A stretch of 64,000 nucleotides of DNA from Nocardioides sp. GY 10127 (GCF_004919085.1 NZ_STGL01000005.1:496001-560000), one strand, 5' to 3'; shown: positions 15,639 to 25,557, counted from the first letter of the stretch. Made by a program: numbers and translations. Notes: a model not told the origin generated them from the sequence alone.

Positions 15639-17077
15639 CGGCGCGGGACACCGAAGCCCGGGACGTCGAAGTCAGCGGCGCCGGGGCCGGGGAGGCCGAG
15701 GCGCGGGTCGCCGAGGTCGCGCGGACGACGGGCCGCTACGTCTGGCTGGACGACGCGGGCGCCCGTCCCTGGTCCGGCTCGGCCTCGGTGCTGGCGTGGT
15801 GCGACCCGGACGACGTCTCGCTCACCTACGACGCGGCCCGCCGGGAGGTGCGCCGGCACCGCGGGCGGCCCGCAGGCTCCGGTTCTTCGGGCGCGGCCGC
15901 CGGTCAGGCGGTCGGTGAGCTGGTCGGCGAGGTGGTCGGCGACGACGTCTTCACCGTGCTCCGGGCCGAGCTCGAGGCCGACCCGACCGCCCGCTGGTTC
16001 GGCTACCTCGGCTACGCCTCGCGCCCCGACCTCCCGTCGCTGACGGCCGCCCCGTCCGCCGGCCGGGTGCCGGACGCCGTGCTGCTGCGCCCCTCGCACG
16101 TGGAGCGACTCCCGCCCAGCAGGCGACCCAGCACCCACCCGCACCAGCCCGCGAGCCCCGACCCGCGCCCCGGTGGCGCGCCGGACCGTGCCGACGAGAG
16201 GGCCGACGAGAGGGCCGACGAGAGGGCCGTCGCCGCACCGCCCCCGGCGTCCTACCTGACCGCGTTCGCCCGTGTGCAGGAGGCGCTGCGGGCGGGGCAC
16301 TCCTACGAGGTGAACCTGACCCGCCGCGAGCGGCTGCGTGCCGAGGCCGACCCGCTGGCGGTCCACCTCGCGCTGCGCCGCGCCAACCCCGCGCCGTACG
16401 GGGGCCTGCTCGCCCACGACGTCGAGGGGGCGCGCGCGTGGCTGCTCTCCTCCAGCCCCGAGCGCTACGCCCGGGTCGAGGACGGGGTCCTGGAGGCCCG
16501 CCCGATCAAGGGGACGACCCCGCGCGGCGCCACCCCCGAGGAGGACGCGGCGGCGGCGGAGCGCCTGGCCACGGACCCCCGCTACCGGGCCGAGAACCTG
16601 ATGATCACCGACCTGCTGCGCCACGACGTCGCGGCGGTGAGCGAGCCGGGGACGGTGGAGGTGCCGCTGCTCATGGGGGTGGAGTCCTACCCCAGCGTCC
16701 ACCAGCTCGTGAGCACCGTCCGGGGGCGGCTGCGCGCCGGGACCGACCCGCTGGCCGCCGTCCACGCCCTCTTCCCTGCGGGCTCCATGACCGGCGCGCC
16801 CAAGCTCCGCACGATGGAGGTGATCGCGGCGGTGGAGGACTCCCCGCGCGGGGTCTACGCGGGCGCGTTCGGGTGGATCGACGCGGCGGGGGCCGACCTC
16901 GGGGTGGTGATCCGCTCGCTGGTCACCGCCGGTGACGGGACGTGGGAGCTCGGCACCGGCGGCGGGGTGACGGTGTACTCCGACGCCGCCTCGGAGCACG
17001 CCGAGACGGTGTGGAAGGCGGAGCGTCTTCGCGCCGTCCTCGCGGCGGTGGCATCCTCGTCACGTACGCCCGGGTGA
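15635..17077 (+). CDS. pabB: Aminodeoxychorismate synthase component I
   Basis: The 480-residue chain shows the chorismate-binding fold: YEVNLTRRERLRA, the PabB-type motif RPIKGTTPRGA whose lysine forms the covalent intermediate with chorismate, ENLMITDLLRHDV, and PAGSMTGAPKLRTMEVI. The final GGGVTVYSDAASEHAET block is also typical. An unusual low-complexity insertion near residues 180-205 includes three exact 12-nt repeats encoding ADER (16190-16225). The gene overlaps pabA and should form the two-subunit synthase with it. No aminodeoxychorismate lyase is seen nearby. Confidence 0.88.
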   Translation: MTARDTEARDVEVSGAGAGEAEARVAEVARTTGRYVWLDDAGARPWSGSASVLAWCDPDDVSLTYDAARREVRRHRGRPAGSGSSGAAAGQAVGELVGEVVGDDVFTVLRAELEADPTARWFGYLGYASRPDLPSLTAAPSAGRVPDAVLLRPSHVERLPPSRRPSTHPHQPASPDPRPGGAPDRADERADERADERAVAAPPPASYLTAFARVQEALRAGHSYEVNLTRRERLRAEADPLAVHLALRRANPAPYGGLLAHDVEGARAWLLSSSPERYARVEDGVLEARPIKGTTPRGATPEEDAAAAERLATDPRYRAENLMITDLLRHDVAAVSEPGTVEVPLLMGVESYPSVHQLVSTVRGRLRAGTDPLAAVHALFPAGSMTGAPKLRTMEVIAAVEDSPRGVYAGAFGWIDAAGADLGVVIRSLVTAGDGTWELGTGGGVTVYSDAASEHAETVWKAERLRAVLAAVASSSRTPG

Positions 17078-17151
17078 GGCACCTGGTGAGCACCGCCACC
17101 AGGATCGAGGGCGGTGACGTGCGACGTCACCCCCGCGCAACAGGAGGTGGT

Positions 17152-17157
17152 TAGGGT
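17152..17157 (+). promoter_or_regulatory. -10 element of a probable leaderless zwf promoter
   Basis: TAGGGT lies 7 nt before the ATG. This favours the ATG at 17165 over the GTG 51 nt upstream. Confidence 0.5.
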
Positions 17158-17164
17158 CGAGACC

Positions 17165-18610
17165 ATGGAGAAGCCCCACGTCATCGTGCTCTTCGGGGCG
17201 ACCGGCGACCTGGCACGGCGCAAGCTGCTGCCGGGCCTCATGCACCTCTTCCAGGCGGGTCTGCTCAAGGACGCCCGGATCGTCGGGACGTCTCTCGAGC
17301 CCTACTCGCACGACGAGTTCGTGAAGCTCGCCCGCGAGGCGTGCGAGGAGTTCGGCAAGGAGAAGTTCCGCGAGGACACCTGGAAGGTGTTCGCCGAGGT
17401 GCTGAGCTACGTGCCGCAGGGCGCGGGCCCCGAGCCGCTGGCCAACGAGGTCGGTCGCGTGATGGAGCTCCTCCCGGGCGAGGACAAGGACAAGCGCCTC
17501 CTGCACTACCTGTCGGTCCCGCCGAAGGCGGCCCTGGACGTGCTCCGCCAGCTCGACGAGGCCAACCTGGTCGACCGGGCGCGGATCATCATGGAGAAGC
17601 CGTTCGGCGTCGACCTGCCCTCGGCCAAGGCGCTGAACCGCCGCGTGCACCAGGTCTTCTCGGAGGACCAGGTCTTCCGCATCGACCACTTCCTCGGCAA
17701 GGAGGCGGCCCAGAACATCCTGGCGTTCCGCTTCGCCAACGGTCTGTTCGAGCCGATCTGGAACCGCAACTTCATCGACCACGTCCAGATCGACGTGCCC
17801 GAGACCCTCGGCCTCGAGGGGCGCACGAAGTTCTACGAGACCACCGGCGCGTTCAAGGACATGGTCGTCACCCACCTGATGCAGGTGCTGGCGTTCACGG
17901 CCATGGAGCCCCCGACGTCCCTGACCCCCGGCCCGATCAGCGAGGAGAAGCTCAAGGTCTTCCGCTCGATGCGGCCGCTGGAGCCCGCCAACGTCGTGCG
18001 CGGCCAGTACAACGGCTACCGCGGCAAGGAGGAGGTGGCGGACGACTCCGACACCGAGACCTTCGTGGCGCTCAAGGTCGAGATCGACAACTGGCGCTGG
18101 GCCGGCGTCCCCTTCTACCTGCGGACGGGCAAGAAGCTCGCCGAGGGCGCGCGGATCATCTCCATCGCGTTCAAGGAGCCCCCGCTCACGATGTTCCCGG
18201 CGGGCTCGAACGTGGGCACGCAGGGGCCGGACCACCTCACCTTCGACCTGGCCGACCAGTCGAAGATGTCGCTGTCGTTCTACGGCAAGCGGCCGGGCCC
18301 GGGCATGAAGCTGGACAAGATGTCCATGCAGTTCTCCACCCACGAGACCGCCGCCTCCGGCCTGGTGCTCGAGGCCTACGAGCGGCTCATCCACGACGCC
18401 ATGCGCGGCGACCACACGCTGTTCACCACCGCGGACGGCATCGAGGAGCTGTGGGCCAAGTCCACCCCGCTCCTCGAGAACCTGCCGCCCGTGCGGTCCT
18501 ACTCGCCCGGCTCGTGGGGCCCCAACGCCATCCACCAGCTCATCGCGCCGCACGCCTGGCGGCTGCCGTTCGAGCGCGCGTGGCGCGAGGCGTCCCCGAA
18601 CGAGTGGTGA
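17165..18610 (+). CDS. zwf: Glucose-6-phosphate 1-dehydrogenase
   Basis: A 481-residue enzyme for the first step of the oxidative pentose-phosphate pathway, giving NADPH. It has the coenzyme motif LFGATGDLARRKLLPGL, the substrate-binding segment IIMEKPFGVDL, and the active-site block FRIDHFLGKEAAQN with its catalytic histidine. It stands alone, without opcA, transaldolase or transketolase beside it, so it may be a second isoenzyme rather than the pentose-phosphate operon copy. It converges on the rhodanese gene with only 4 nt between stops. Confidence 0.93.
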   Translation: MEKPHVIVLFGATGDLARRKLLPGLMHLFQAGLLKDARIVGTSLEPYSHDEFVKLAREACEEFGKEKFREDTWKVFAEVLSYVPQGAGPEPLANEVGRVMELLPGEDKDKRLLHYLSVPPKAALDVLRQLDEANLVDRARIIMEKPFGVDLPSAKALNRRVHQVFSEDQVFRIDHFLGKEAAQNILAFRFANGLFEPIWNRNFIDHVQIDVPETLGLEGRTKFYETTGAFKDMVVTHLMQVLAFTAMEPPTSLTPGPISEEKLKVFRSMRPLEPANVVRGQYNGYRGKEEVADDSDTETFVALKVEIDNWRWAGVPFYLRTGKKLAEGARIISIAFKEPPLTMFPAGSNVGTQGPDHLTFDLADQSKMSLSFYGKRPGPGMKLDKMSMQFSTHETAASGLVLEAYERLIHDAMRGDHTLFTTADGIEELWAKSTPLLENLPPVRSYSPGSWGPNAIHQLIAPHAWRLPFERAWREASPNEW

Positions 18611-18614
18611 GGGG

Positions 18615-18989
18615 TCAGGACGTCGCGGGGTAGCCCGCGTCCTCCATGTCGGTGAGCCCACCGCCGTTGAGGACGTCGGTGAACCCGGCGGCCTCCATGG
18701 CCTCCTGGGCGGCCGCGGCCCGGCTGCCGGAGCGGCAGTAGACGACGTAGGCAGCCTCCGGGTCGAGCGCCGCGATCGCGTCGGAGAAGGTCGAGGCGCT
18801 CACGTCGATGTTCACCGCGCCCTCGACGTGGCCGGCGGCGTACTCCTCGGGCGTGCGGACGTCGACCACCGTCGCCCCGCCCTCGATCGCGTCGGCGACG
18901 GCCGCACCGTCGGACCCGCCGCACGCCGTGAGCCCGCCGACGAGCAGGGCGGCGAGGAGCAGGGGCAGGAGCGTGCGGAGGAGGCGCAT
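18615..18989 (-). CDS. Rhodanese-domain lipoprotein
   Basis: A 124-residue precursor with a hydrophobic leader (LLRTLLPLLLAALLVGGL) and lipobox ending LTAC, then one rhodanese domain with DVRTPEEYAAGHVEGAVNI and the active-site loop VYCRSGSRA, whose cysteine carries sulfane sulfur. It should sit on the outer face of the membrane and handle sulfur transfer or persulfide. The ATG at 18989 is preferred to a GTG two codons earlier because a TAGCCT -10 lies 7 nt upstream, as in leaderless genes here. A CsoR/CstR-like operator overlaps its promoter. Confidence 0.88.
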   Translation of the reverse strand: MRLLRTLLPLLLAALLVGGLTACGGSDGAAVADAIEGGATVVDVRTPEEYAAGHVEGAVNIDVSASTFSDAIAALDPEAAYVVYCRSGSRAAAAQEAMEAAGFTDVLNGGGLTDMEDAGYPATS

Positions 18990-18996
18990 GGCCACG

Positions 18997-19024
18997 AGGC
19001 TAGCAGGTAACCCCCTGGGGGGAT
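18997..19024 (-). promoter_or_regulatory. Leaderless promoter with CsoR/CstR-like operator
   Basis: The G/C-tract palindrome TAACCCCCTGGGGGGAT (19008-19024) resembles operators of CsoR-family copper or persulfide sensors. It lies 6-22 nt upstream of the -10 hexamer TAGCCT (minus strand, 19002-18997) of the rhodanese gene. No CsoR-family gene is in the window. Confidence 0.45.
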
Positions 19025-19043
19025 GCCAGCCTTCCTCTGTGCG

Positions 19044-19442
19044 TCAGTAGCCGGCGGGGCCCGCGGACCCCGGGCCCGCGCCCTTCGGGCTGGGACCGTA
19101 GGCGTTGTCCGGCTGGGAGTCCTGGGCGAAGAACACGATGAGCACGATGGTGCCGAAGCAGGGGATCAGCCCGAGGAGCTGCCACCAGCCGCTGCGGCCG
19201 GTGTCGTGCAGCCGCCGGGCGCCCACCGCGAGCGAGGGGCACAGCAGCGCGAGCCCGACCAGCGACGAGACGACGCCGAAGAGCACCTCGCCGGGGCGGC
19301 CGGTGAGGTTGCCCAGCAGGTTGAGCACGATCGAGAGCAGCACGTAGGCCAGCACGTAGTACCAGAACTCCGAGCGGCGGGCGCGGCCGGTGAAGTCGGC
19401 GTAGTGCGTGAGCACGCGAGTGACGGCGTCGGTGATGGTCAT
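19044..19442 (-). CDS. DUF805 family membrane protein
   Basis: 132 residues. The family start motif DFTGRARRSEFWYYVLAYV is followed by three or four membrane helices and the signature VGARRLHDTGRSGWW. The C-terminal tail is short, Gly/Pro-rich and hydrophilic. GGGGGAG lies 4 nt before the ATG. Function of DUF805 is not established; it is an inner-membrane protein. The neighbours give no further clue. Confidence 0.88.
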   Translation of the reverse strand: MTITDAVTRVLTHYADFTGRARRSEFWYYVLAYVLLSIVLNLLGNLTGRPGEVLFGVVSSLVGLALLCPSLAVGARRLHDTGRSGWWQLLGLIPCFGTIVLIVFFAQDSQPDNAYGPSPKGAGPGSAGPAGY

Positions 19443-19502
19443 GGTTCTCCCCCAGGGACGGCGCCGGCGGCGGCGCGGCGACGGGTGTCGTCGCCGGCGA
19501 CG

Positions 19503-20954
19503 CTAACCGAGGAGGGCGTCGTCCGGGGAGGACGTCCCGGAGGGCTCCTCGGGCTGGCCGGGGAGTTGCAGGACGAGCCGGGCACCGCCCATCGGCGAGC
19601 GCTCGGCGTGCACGGCGCCGGCGTGGCGCTCGGCGGCCTGGGCGACGATCGAGAGCCCGAGGCCGGAGCCGGGCATGGTGCGGGACTCGTCGGCGCGGTA
19701 GAAGCGCTCGAACACGTGCGGCAGGTCGGCGTCCGGGATGCCGGGGCCCTCGTCGTCGACGACGAGGACGCCGTCGGCCAGGGTCACCACGATCCGCCCC
19801 TCGGCGGGGCTCCACTTGGCCGCGTTGTCGAGCAGGTTGGTGACGGCCCGCTCCAGCGTGCCGGGCTCGCCGCGCATCCACCACGACGCCAGGTGGGTCT
19901 CGAACACGGCGCCGGGGGCACGCCGGCGCACGCGGCCGAGCGCGTGCTCGACGACCTCGGCCACGTCCACGAGCTCCATGACGCTGCCGAGCTCCTCGTC
20001 GCGGGCGAGCTCCACCAGGTCGCCGACCAGGGTGGAGAGCTCCTCGACCTGGGCGCGGACGTCGTCGAAGACCTCCTGGACGGCCTCGGGCGGCAGGGCG
20101 ACCTCGTCGCTGCGGGCCTGGGCCAGCAGCTCGATGTTGGTGCGCAGGCTGGTGAGGGGGGTGCGCAGCTCGTGCCCGGCGTCCGCGACGAGGCGCTTCT
20201 GGCGCTCTCGGGAGGAGGAGAGCGCGCCCAGCATCTGGTTGAAGGAGACGCCCAGGCGGGCGATCTCGTCGTCGCCCTCGATGTCGAGCGGCTCGAGCCG
20301 CTGGGTGCGTCCGATCTCCTCGACGCCGGCGGTGAAGCGCCGCACCGGACGCAGGCCGCTGCGGGCCACGCCGAAGCCGGCCAGCGCGGCGACGAGGACG
20401 CCGGCCAGGCCGAGCACCAGCGTCACCACGCCCAGGTTGGCCAGCACCGTCTCCTGGGAGGAGAGCGACTGCGCGAGCACCAGCGCCTCGCCGTCCTGGT
20501 TGGGCACGGGCACCGCGACGACGCGGTAGTGTTCCCCGTCCTCGGAGGTGATGCTGCGCAGCGACTCGGTGGAGTCGCCGGTGGCGACCGCGTACTCGGG
20601 GTCGCCGATGACGATGTCGCCGCTGCCGCCGTCGCTGCCGGCGGCGCGCACCTGGATGCCCGAGGCGGTCACCTTGAGGACGGCGATGCGGATGTCGCCG
20701 GCGCCCAGGGCGAAGGAGGAGATGTTGACGACGCTGTTGTCCAGGCCCTCGATCTGCGCGCCCGTCCGGGCCCGCTCGATCAGCGAGGAGTCGAGGGTGT
20801 CGCGCAGCTGGGCCCGGGTCACGACGAACGCGCCGAGCGCGACCGCCGCCACCGAGAGCGCCACCACGAACGTGGTGAGCACCGTGATCCGGCTGGCCAG
20901 CGAGCGTCGGTAGTGCCACCGGTGCCCGAAGCGGGCAGGCCAGTGCAGGCTCAT
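19503..20954 (-). CDS. Sensor histidine kinase, MprB-like
   Basis: A 483-residue membrane kinase: a first helix at about 25-48 ([20 protein letters not shown]), an extracytoplasmic sensor loop of about 120 residues, a second helix around 180-205 ([20 protein letters not shown]), HAMP, then the H-box [15 protein letters not shown] with the phospho-accepting histidine. The ATPase follows with N-box [13 protein letters not shown] and G-box DDEGPGIPD. Its start overlaps the response-regulator stop (ATGA), so the pair is one operon. The organisation recalls MprAB, an envelope-stress system, but the sensor loop is too variable to name the signal. Confidence 0.88.
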   Translation of the reverse strand: MSLHWPARFGHRWHYRRSLASRITVLTTFVVALSVAAVALGAFVVTRAQLRDTLDSSLIERARTGAQIEGLDNSVVNISSFALGAGDIRIAVLKVTASGIQVRAAGSDGGSGDIVIGDPEYAVATGDSTESLRSITSEDGEHYRVVAVPVPNQDGEALVLAQSLSSQETVLANLGVVTLVLGLAGVLVAALAGFGVARSGLRPVRRFTAGVEEIGRTQRLEPLDIEGDDEIARLGVSFNQMLGALSSSRERQKRLVADAGHELRTPLTSLRTNIELLAQARSDEVALPPEAVQEVFDDVRAQVEELSTLVGDLVELARDEELGSVMELVDVAEVVEHALGRVRRRAPGAVFETHLASWWMRGEPGTLERAVTNLLDNAAKWSPAEGRIVVTLADGVLVVDDEGPGIPDADLPHVFERFYRADESRTMPGSGLGLSIVAQAAERHAGAVHAERSPMGGARLVLQLPGQPEEPSGTSSPDDALLG

Positions 20955-21673
20955 GACTCCTTCAGGACGTACCCGACGCCGCGGACGGTGTGGATGAGCC
21001 GGGACTCGCCCTCGGCCTCGGTCTTGCGGCGCAGGTAGCCCACGTAGACCTCGAGGGAGTTGGCGGTCGTGGGGAAGTCGTAGCCCCAGACCTCCTCGAG
21101 GATGAACGAGCGCTCCAGGACGCGGCGGGGCCGGCGCAGGAACATCTCCAGCAGCGAGAACTCGGTGCGGGTCAGCTCGATCTGGCGTCCGGCCCGGCGC
21201 ACCTCGCGGGTGGCGGTGTCCATGGTCAGGTCGGCGAACGAGAGCTGTTCGGTCTCGTCCTCGCCGGCGGGCGTGACGGCGCGGCGCAGGAGCGCGCGCA
21301 GGCGGGCCAGCAGCTCCGCGAGGGCGAAGGGCTTGGTCAGGTAGTCGTCGGCCCCGGCGTCCAGGCCCTCGACCCGCTCGCCGACGGCGTCGCGGGCGGT
21401 GAGGACGAGCACGGGGACGTCGTTGCCGGCGCTGCGCAGCGCGCGGGTCGACTCCAGGCCGTCGAGGCGGGGCATCATCACGTCCATGACCACCACGTCG
21501 GGGCGGGCCTGGGCGATGGACGCCAGCGCCTGGGCGCCGTCGTCGGCGGTGCTCACCTCGTAGCCGTTGAACTCCAGGGAGCGGCGCAGCGAGTCACGGA
21601 CGGCGCGGTCGTCGTCGACCACGAGGACGCGGGGACGCGGTTGCGTCGCGTCCGGGGCAGCGGGGGCAGGCAC
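20951..21673 (-). CDS. OmpR-family response regulator, MprA-like
   Basis: A 240-residue two-domain regulator. The receiver has the acidic pair in [14 protein letters not shown], the phosphorylated Asp in [14 protein letters not shown] and the conserved lysine in [20 protein letters not shown]. The winged-helix domain contains [20 protein letters not shown] and [18 protein letters not shown] start is used because no in-frame ATG lies close to the receiver. It is the first gene of the pair with the histidine kinase and probably regulates its own operon. Confidence 0.9.
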   Translation of the reverse strand: MPAPAAPDATQPRPRVLVVDDDRAVRDSLRRSLEFNGYEVSTADDGAQALASIAQARPDVVVMDVMMPRLDGLESTRALRSAGNDVPVLVLTARDAVGERVEGLDAGADDYLTKPFALAELLARLRALLRRAVTPAGEDETEQLSFADLTMDTATREVRRAGRQIELTRTEFSLLEMFLRRPRRVLERSFILEEVWGYDFPTTANSLEVYVGYLRRKTEAEGESRLIHTVRGVGYVLKES

Positions 21674-21740
21674 GGGCCCACTGTGGCAGAGGCTGCTGAG
21701 TGCTGGCTGAGAGCCTCCAGTGAGGCCCCGGCCGGGCGGC

Positions 21741-22622
21741 TCAGACGTACCGCGCCGCGACCTGGGCGGCGCGCGGGCCGTAGCCCCCACCGAACAGGCA
21801 GGCGTGCAGCAGCAGCGGGAACAGCTGGTGGACGCCCTGGCGCTCCTCCCAGCCGTCCGCCAGGGGCGAGACCTCCTGGTAGGCCTCCATCACCTGCGGC
21901 AGCAGCGGCAGGCCGAAGAGCGCGAGCAGGGCGAGGTCGGTCTCGCGGTGGCCGCCGTGGGCGGCGGGGTCGATGAGGTGCGGCACGGTCTGGCCACCGG
22001 GGGGCGCGCCGGCGGGCAGGCCCCACAGCACGTTGCCGTTCCACAGGTCCCCGTGCAGGCGGGCCGGGGGCTCGTCCGGGACGAGCTCGGGCAGGCGTCC
22101 GACCAGGCGCTCGACCACCCGCGCGTCGTCGGCCTCGATGGCGCCGCGGTCGCCGGCGAGCTTGAGGTAGGGGAGCACGCGGCGGACGGCGTAGAACTCC
22201 GCCCAGGTGGGGGCGGGACGGTTGGGCAGCGGCAGCCGGCCGGCGTAGCCGTCCTTCTCGGCGCCGAACGTGGGCGCCCCGGCGGCGTGGGTGCGGGCCA
22301 GCCCGCGGCCCAGCTCGGCGGCCGACTCGGCGGAGACCCGGCCGGGCTCGACCCAGGACAGGACGAGGCACTCGGCGTCCACCGCCAGCACCTCGGGGAC
22401 CGCGACGCCGCCCGCCTCCGCCAGCCAGCGCAGGCCGGCCGCCTCGGTGGGGAAGAGGTCGGCCGGGGCGCCGGGGAGCGTCTTCATCAGCGCCGTCCGG
22501 CCGTCCGAGAGCCGCAGCTTGGTGGCGTGGGCGACGTCGCCCCCGGCGACCTGCGAGGTCGCGGAGACGGCCGCGCCGAGCAGCCGCTCGGCCCGGCGGA
22601 CGACGCCGGACGCCCGGGTCAC
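21741..22622 (-). CDS. Fructosamine kinase family protein
   Basis: A 293-residue kinase of the fructosamine-3-kinase/aminoglycoside-phosphotransferase fold. It shows an ATP-site lysine in ALMKTLPG, the hinge [10 protein letters not shown], the catalytic loop [13 protein letters not shown] and the metal-binding Asp in [12 protein letters not shown]. It should phosphorylate ketoamine (glycated) lysines or sugars so that they can be removed. A GTG start overlaps the stop of the LMW phosphatase gene (GTGA). Pairing of this kinase with a low-molecular-weight phosphatase is often seen and suggests joint protein-deglycation or phosphate chemistry. Confidence 0.88.
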   Translation of the reverse strand: MTRASGVVRRAERLLGAAVSATSQVAGGDVAHATKLRLSDGRTALMKTLPGAPADLFPTEAAGLRWLAEAGGVAVPEVLAVDAECLVLSWVEPGRVSAESAAELGRGLARTHAAGAPTFGAEKDGYAGRLPLPNRPAPTWAEFYAVRRVLPYLKLAGDRGAIEADDARVVERLVGRLPELVPDEPPARLHGDLWNGNVLWGLPAGAPPGGQTVPHLIDPAAHGGHRETDLALLALFGLPLLPQVMEAYQEVSPLADGWEERQGVHQLFPLLLHACLFGGGYGPRAAQVAARYV

Positions 22623-23140
22623 GGCAGGCCCGTGGGGCCCGTGACCCCGGGGGTGCGCTGGAGGGTGGCGACGAGGCCGGCGGCCACCCGCTCGACCATG
22701 TGCAGCACGTCGTTGAAGCCCTGCTCGCCGCCGTAGTACGGGTCGGGCACGTCGGCGCCGGGGGCGACCGGGTCGTGGTCGCGGAACAGGTGCACCCGCT
22801 CGCTGCGCCCGCCCATCTCGGCCAGGTTGGCGGCGTCCATCGCCAGCAGCAGGTCGTGCTCGGCGAACCAGTGCGGGGCGAGCTGCTGGGCGCGGTGCTC
22901 GCTCGGGTCGTACCCCCAGGAGAGCAGGGCGGACGCCGCGCGGTGGTCCATCGCGTTCCCCACGTGCCAGCCGCCGGTGCCGCAGGAGGCGACGCGGACG
23001 TGCCGGGACAGCCCGGCCTCGTCCACCCGCTCGCGGAGCACGATCTCGCCCATGGGGGAGCGGCAGATGTTGCCGAGGCAGACGATGCCGACCGAGTAGG
23101 AGCCGGCGGTGCGCGGGGCGGGGATGGTCGCGGTGCGCAC
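22619..23140 (-). CDS. Low-molecular-weight protein-tyrosine phosphatase
   Basis: 173 residues from GTG at 23140, which lies 5 nt after the previous gene's stop. The P-loop is VCLGNICRSPMGE (C-x5-R-S), and the general acid sits in DVPDPYYGGEQGF close to the C-terminus. Both match active LMW-PTPs. The upstream in-frame region to 23209 overlaps the preceding gene and is not used. It probably dephosphorylates phosphotyrosine or phosphoarginine proteins and is coupled to the fructosamine kinase. Confidence 0.9.
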   Translation of the reverse strand: MRTATIPAPRTAGSYSVGIVCLGNICRSPMGEIVLRERVDEAGLSRHVRVASCGTGGWHVGNAMDHRAASALLSWGYDPSEHRAQQLAPHWFAEHDLLLAMDAANLAEMGGRSERVHLFRDHDPVAPGADVPDPYYGGEQGFNDVLHMVERVAAGLVATLQRTPGVTGPTGLP

Positions 23141-23145
23141 GGCGC

Positions 23146-23523
23146 TCAGTCCTCGCCCAGGACGCCGTCGACGACCCAGGTCACGACGGTGATGATGAGG
23201 GAGCCCCACAGCGCCGGCCAGAACCCGCTCACCCGGAAGCCGACGCCGAGCTGCTGGGCGAGCCAGCCGGCGAGCATGAGCATGGCGGCATTGATGACCA
23301 GCAGGAACAGGCCCAGGGTGAGGATGATGAAGGGCAGCGAGAGCAGCTGGAGCACGGGCTTCACGAACGAGCTGATCGCGCCGAGGATCACCGCCGTGAT
23401 CAGCAGCGGGACGATCTTCTCGCTCCAGTCGCCCTGCCGGGGCAGGAACCAGATGCCCCCGATCAGCCAGGCGGCGACGGCGAGGGCGACGGCGTAGGAG
23501 ACGAGCCAGCTCACGAAGCGCAC
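23146..23523 (-). CDS. Phage-holin-family IV (mycobacterial 4-TM) membrane protein
   Basis: A 125-residue, highly hydrophobic protein with four predicted helices (including [40 protein letters not shown] and [20 protein letters not shown]). The [14 protein letters not shown] segment between helices is characteristic of the family. The holin name comes from similarity only: there is no prophage here, and this is a widespread housekeeping protein. GTG start at 23523. It heads the three-gene operon with the phosphatase and kinase. Confidence 0.8.
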   Translation of the reverse strand: MRFVSWLVSYAVALAVAAWLIGGIWFLPRQGDWSEKIVPLLITAVILGAISSFVKPVLQLLSLPFIILTLGLFLLVINAAMLMLAGWLAQQLGVGFRVSGFWPALWGSLIITVVTWVVDGVLGED

Positions 23524-23668
23524 GGCTCGATCATGGCAGGTGCCGGGTGGGCGTCCCCACCTCTTCCCGCGGGTGAGGGGGCGCCTGGACGCATGTCGGG
23601 GAGCACCGGTCGGGGCCACCGGACCAGTCCACTCCCGGCCCCACCGGCTCCCACCTGCGGGAAAGCGC

Positions 23669-23695
23669 TTGAGTCACCCGTGGGGCTGCCGATGG
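23669..23695 (+). promoter_or_regulatory. Sigma-28 (FliA/WhiG-type) promoter of the chemoreceptor gene
   Basis: TTGAGTCA (23669-23676), an exact 11-nt spacer, then GCCGATGG (23688-23695). The GCCGATAA-type -10 and the spacing are those of motility sigma factors. It lies about 75 nt before the chemoreceptor start. Confidence 0.5.
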
Positions 23696-23770
23696 CTCAC
23701 TCGTCCCGGGCGAGGAGCCCGGCACGACTCGTCCCGTGCGCCGATCGCACGGTCGCCCCAGGAGACCCTC

Positions 23771-25459
23771 GTGACCCTCGCCCCCGAACGACCCCCGGCA
23801 CCCTCCCCGATCTTCGGTGCGCCGGCGCCCGCCGCGGACCCGGCCCCCGTCATCGAGCCCGCCCCCGACCGCGCGCCCGGCCCCTGGTCGCGCGTGGCGC
23901 TGCGGTGGAAGATCCTCACCCCCGTCGTCGTCGCCGGGGCGGTGGCCGCCGGCGTCGCCGTGGTCGGCGCCAACGGCATGGCGGCCGGCGTGGAGGACAC
24001 CCGCACCATCTACGCCGACCAGCAGACCGTCGAGCACCTCGCCGACCTGCGCGCCATGCGCCGCGCCCTGGGCGTCGACGCCCGCGACCTGGTGCTGTCC
24101 GACGACGCCCAGTACGCCGACGTGAAGGCGCAGTGGGCGCAGGACCAGGCGGACTTCACCGACGCCTTGGACGCGCTGGCCGCCACCGAGATCGGGAAGT
24201 CCGAGCCGGAGACCGTCGACCAGCTGGCCGGTCAGCTCACCGAGTACGTCGCCTCGGTCGAGGCGGACGTCGCTGAGCACCGCGAGTCCGGCGACCTCAG
24301 CGAGTGGCTCGCCCACTACGACGAGGAGTCGCTGCCCATCGCCACCGCGATGAGCGACTCCCTCGTGGCGCTCCAGGAGGCGGAGGACGCCCGGTCGGCC
24401 GACGTCGTGGCCGACGCCGAGGCGTCCTTCAAGCAGCGGCTCCTCACCTTCCTCGGCCTGCTCGGGCTCGGGATGCTCGTCTGCGTCGCTGTCGCGGTGG
24501 TCGTGAGCAACGGGATCGTCCGGGCCGTCGGTCGCCTCCAGGTCGCGCTGGGCGCGATGGCGGGCGGCGACCTCACCGTCGCCGCCGGCGTCCACGGCGG
24601 GGACGAGGTCGGCCGGATGGCCGCCGACTTCGACGCCGCCCGGGAGGCCCTGCGCGCCTCGCTCGGCGGCGTCACCGACCACACCGTCGTCCTCGCCGCC
24701 TCGGCCGAGGAGATGGCCGCCGTGGCGATCGAGCTCGGCGGCGTCGCCGAGGAGTCGGCCGTCCAGGCGTCCTCGGTCACCACCGCCGCCGAGGAGGTCT
24801 CGGTGAGCGTCCAGGTCGTCGCGTCCTCCAGCGACGAGATGGGCATCAGCATCCGCGAGATCGCCGAGTCCGCGACCGACGCCGCCCGCGTGGCCGCCGA
24901 GGCCGTGGTCAACGCCGAGCGCACCACCGAGACGGTCACCCGGCTCGGCGAGTCCTCCGCCGAGATCGGCAGCGTCATCAAGACGATCACCGCGATCGCC
25001 GAGCAGACCAACCTCCTGGCCCTCAACGCGACCATCGAGGCCGCCCGCGCCGGTGCCGCCGGCAAGGGGTTCGCGGTCGTCGCGAACGAGGTCAAGGAGC
25101 TCGCGGTGGAGACCTCGAGGGCCACCGACGACATCGCCCGCCGGGTCGAGGCCATCCAGGCCGACACCAGCGGCGCGGTCACCGCGATCGAGCAGATCGT
25201 GGGCGTCATCGGGCGGATCGCGGACTACCAGACGACCATCGCCGCGGCGGTGGAGGAGCAGACCGCGACGACCGGCGAGATCAGCCGCAACATCGGCGGC
25301 GCCGCGAGCGGCTCCACGGACATCGCCCGCAACATGGAGATGGTCAGCCGCTCCTCGGAGCACACCGCCGCAGCCGCGTCCATGACGCAGGAGGCCGCCG
25401 GCGAGCTCTCGAAGGTCGCCCAGGAGATGCGGGACCTGGTCGGACGCTTCCGCTGCTGA
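23771..25459 (+). CDS. Methyl-accepting chemotaxis protein
   Basis: 562 residues from GTG, with AGGAGA 5 nt before it. The layout is a Pro-rich cytoplasmic tail, a first helix ([20 protein letters not shown]), a four-helix-bundle sensor of about 160 residues, a second helix ([20 protein letters not shown]), HAMP, and a long signalling coil. The hairpin tip [20 protein letters not shown] contacts CheA/CheW. It likely senses a small molecule outside the cell and feeds a flagellar chemotaxis system encoded elsewhere. The sigma-28-type promoter supports motility control. Confidence 0.93.
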   Translation: MTLAPERPPAPSPIFGAPAPAADPAPVIEPAPDRAPGPWSRVALRWKILTPVVVAGAVAAGVAVVGANGMAAGVEDTRTIYADQQTVEHLADLRAMRRALGVDARDLVLSDDAQYADVKAQWAQDQADFTDALDALAATEIGKSEPETVDQLAGQLTEYVASVEADVAEHRESGDLSEWLAHYDEESLPIATAMSDSLVALQEAEDARSADVVADAEASFKQRLLTFLGLLGLGMLVCVAVAVVVSNGIVRAVGRLQVALGAMAGGDLTVAAGVHGGDEVGRMAADFDAAREALRASLGGVTDHTVVLAASAEEMAAVAIELGGVAEESAVQASSVTTAAEEVSVSVQVVASSSDEMGISIREIAESATDAARVAAEAVVNAERTTETVTRLGESSAEIGSVIKTITAIAEQTNLLALNATIEAARAGAAGKGFAVVANEVKELAVETSRATDDIARRVEAIQADTSGAVTAIEQIVGVIGRIADYQTTIAAAVEEQTATTGEISRNIGGAASGSTDIARNMEMVSRSSEHTAAAASMTQEAAGELSKVAQEMRDLVGRFRC

Positions 25460-25557
25460 TCCCGTCCCGCCTCCTCACGAGCTCCTCGCGCCGGGCGGCA
25501 GCCGGCGCGAGGTGGGCGGACCCTCCGGGCCGGGAGCCCCGGACGGTGCCGCACCCC

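Noticed and set aside
11147-17077. Phenazine biosynthetic cluster
   Set aside because: Only one PhzE-like gene is present; no phzA/B, D, F or G homologue lies within the window.
23146-23523. Prophage holin
   Set aside because: No other phage gene is present; this 4-TM family is chromosomal and sits in an operon with metabolic genes.
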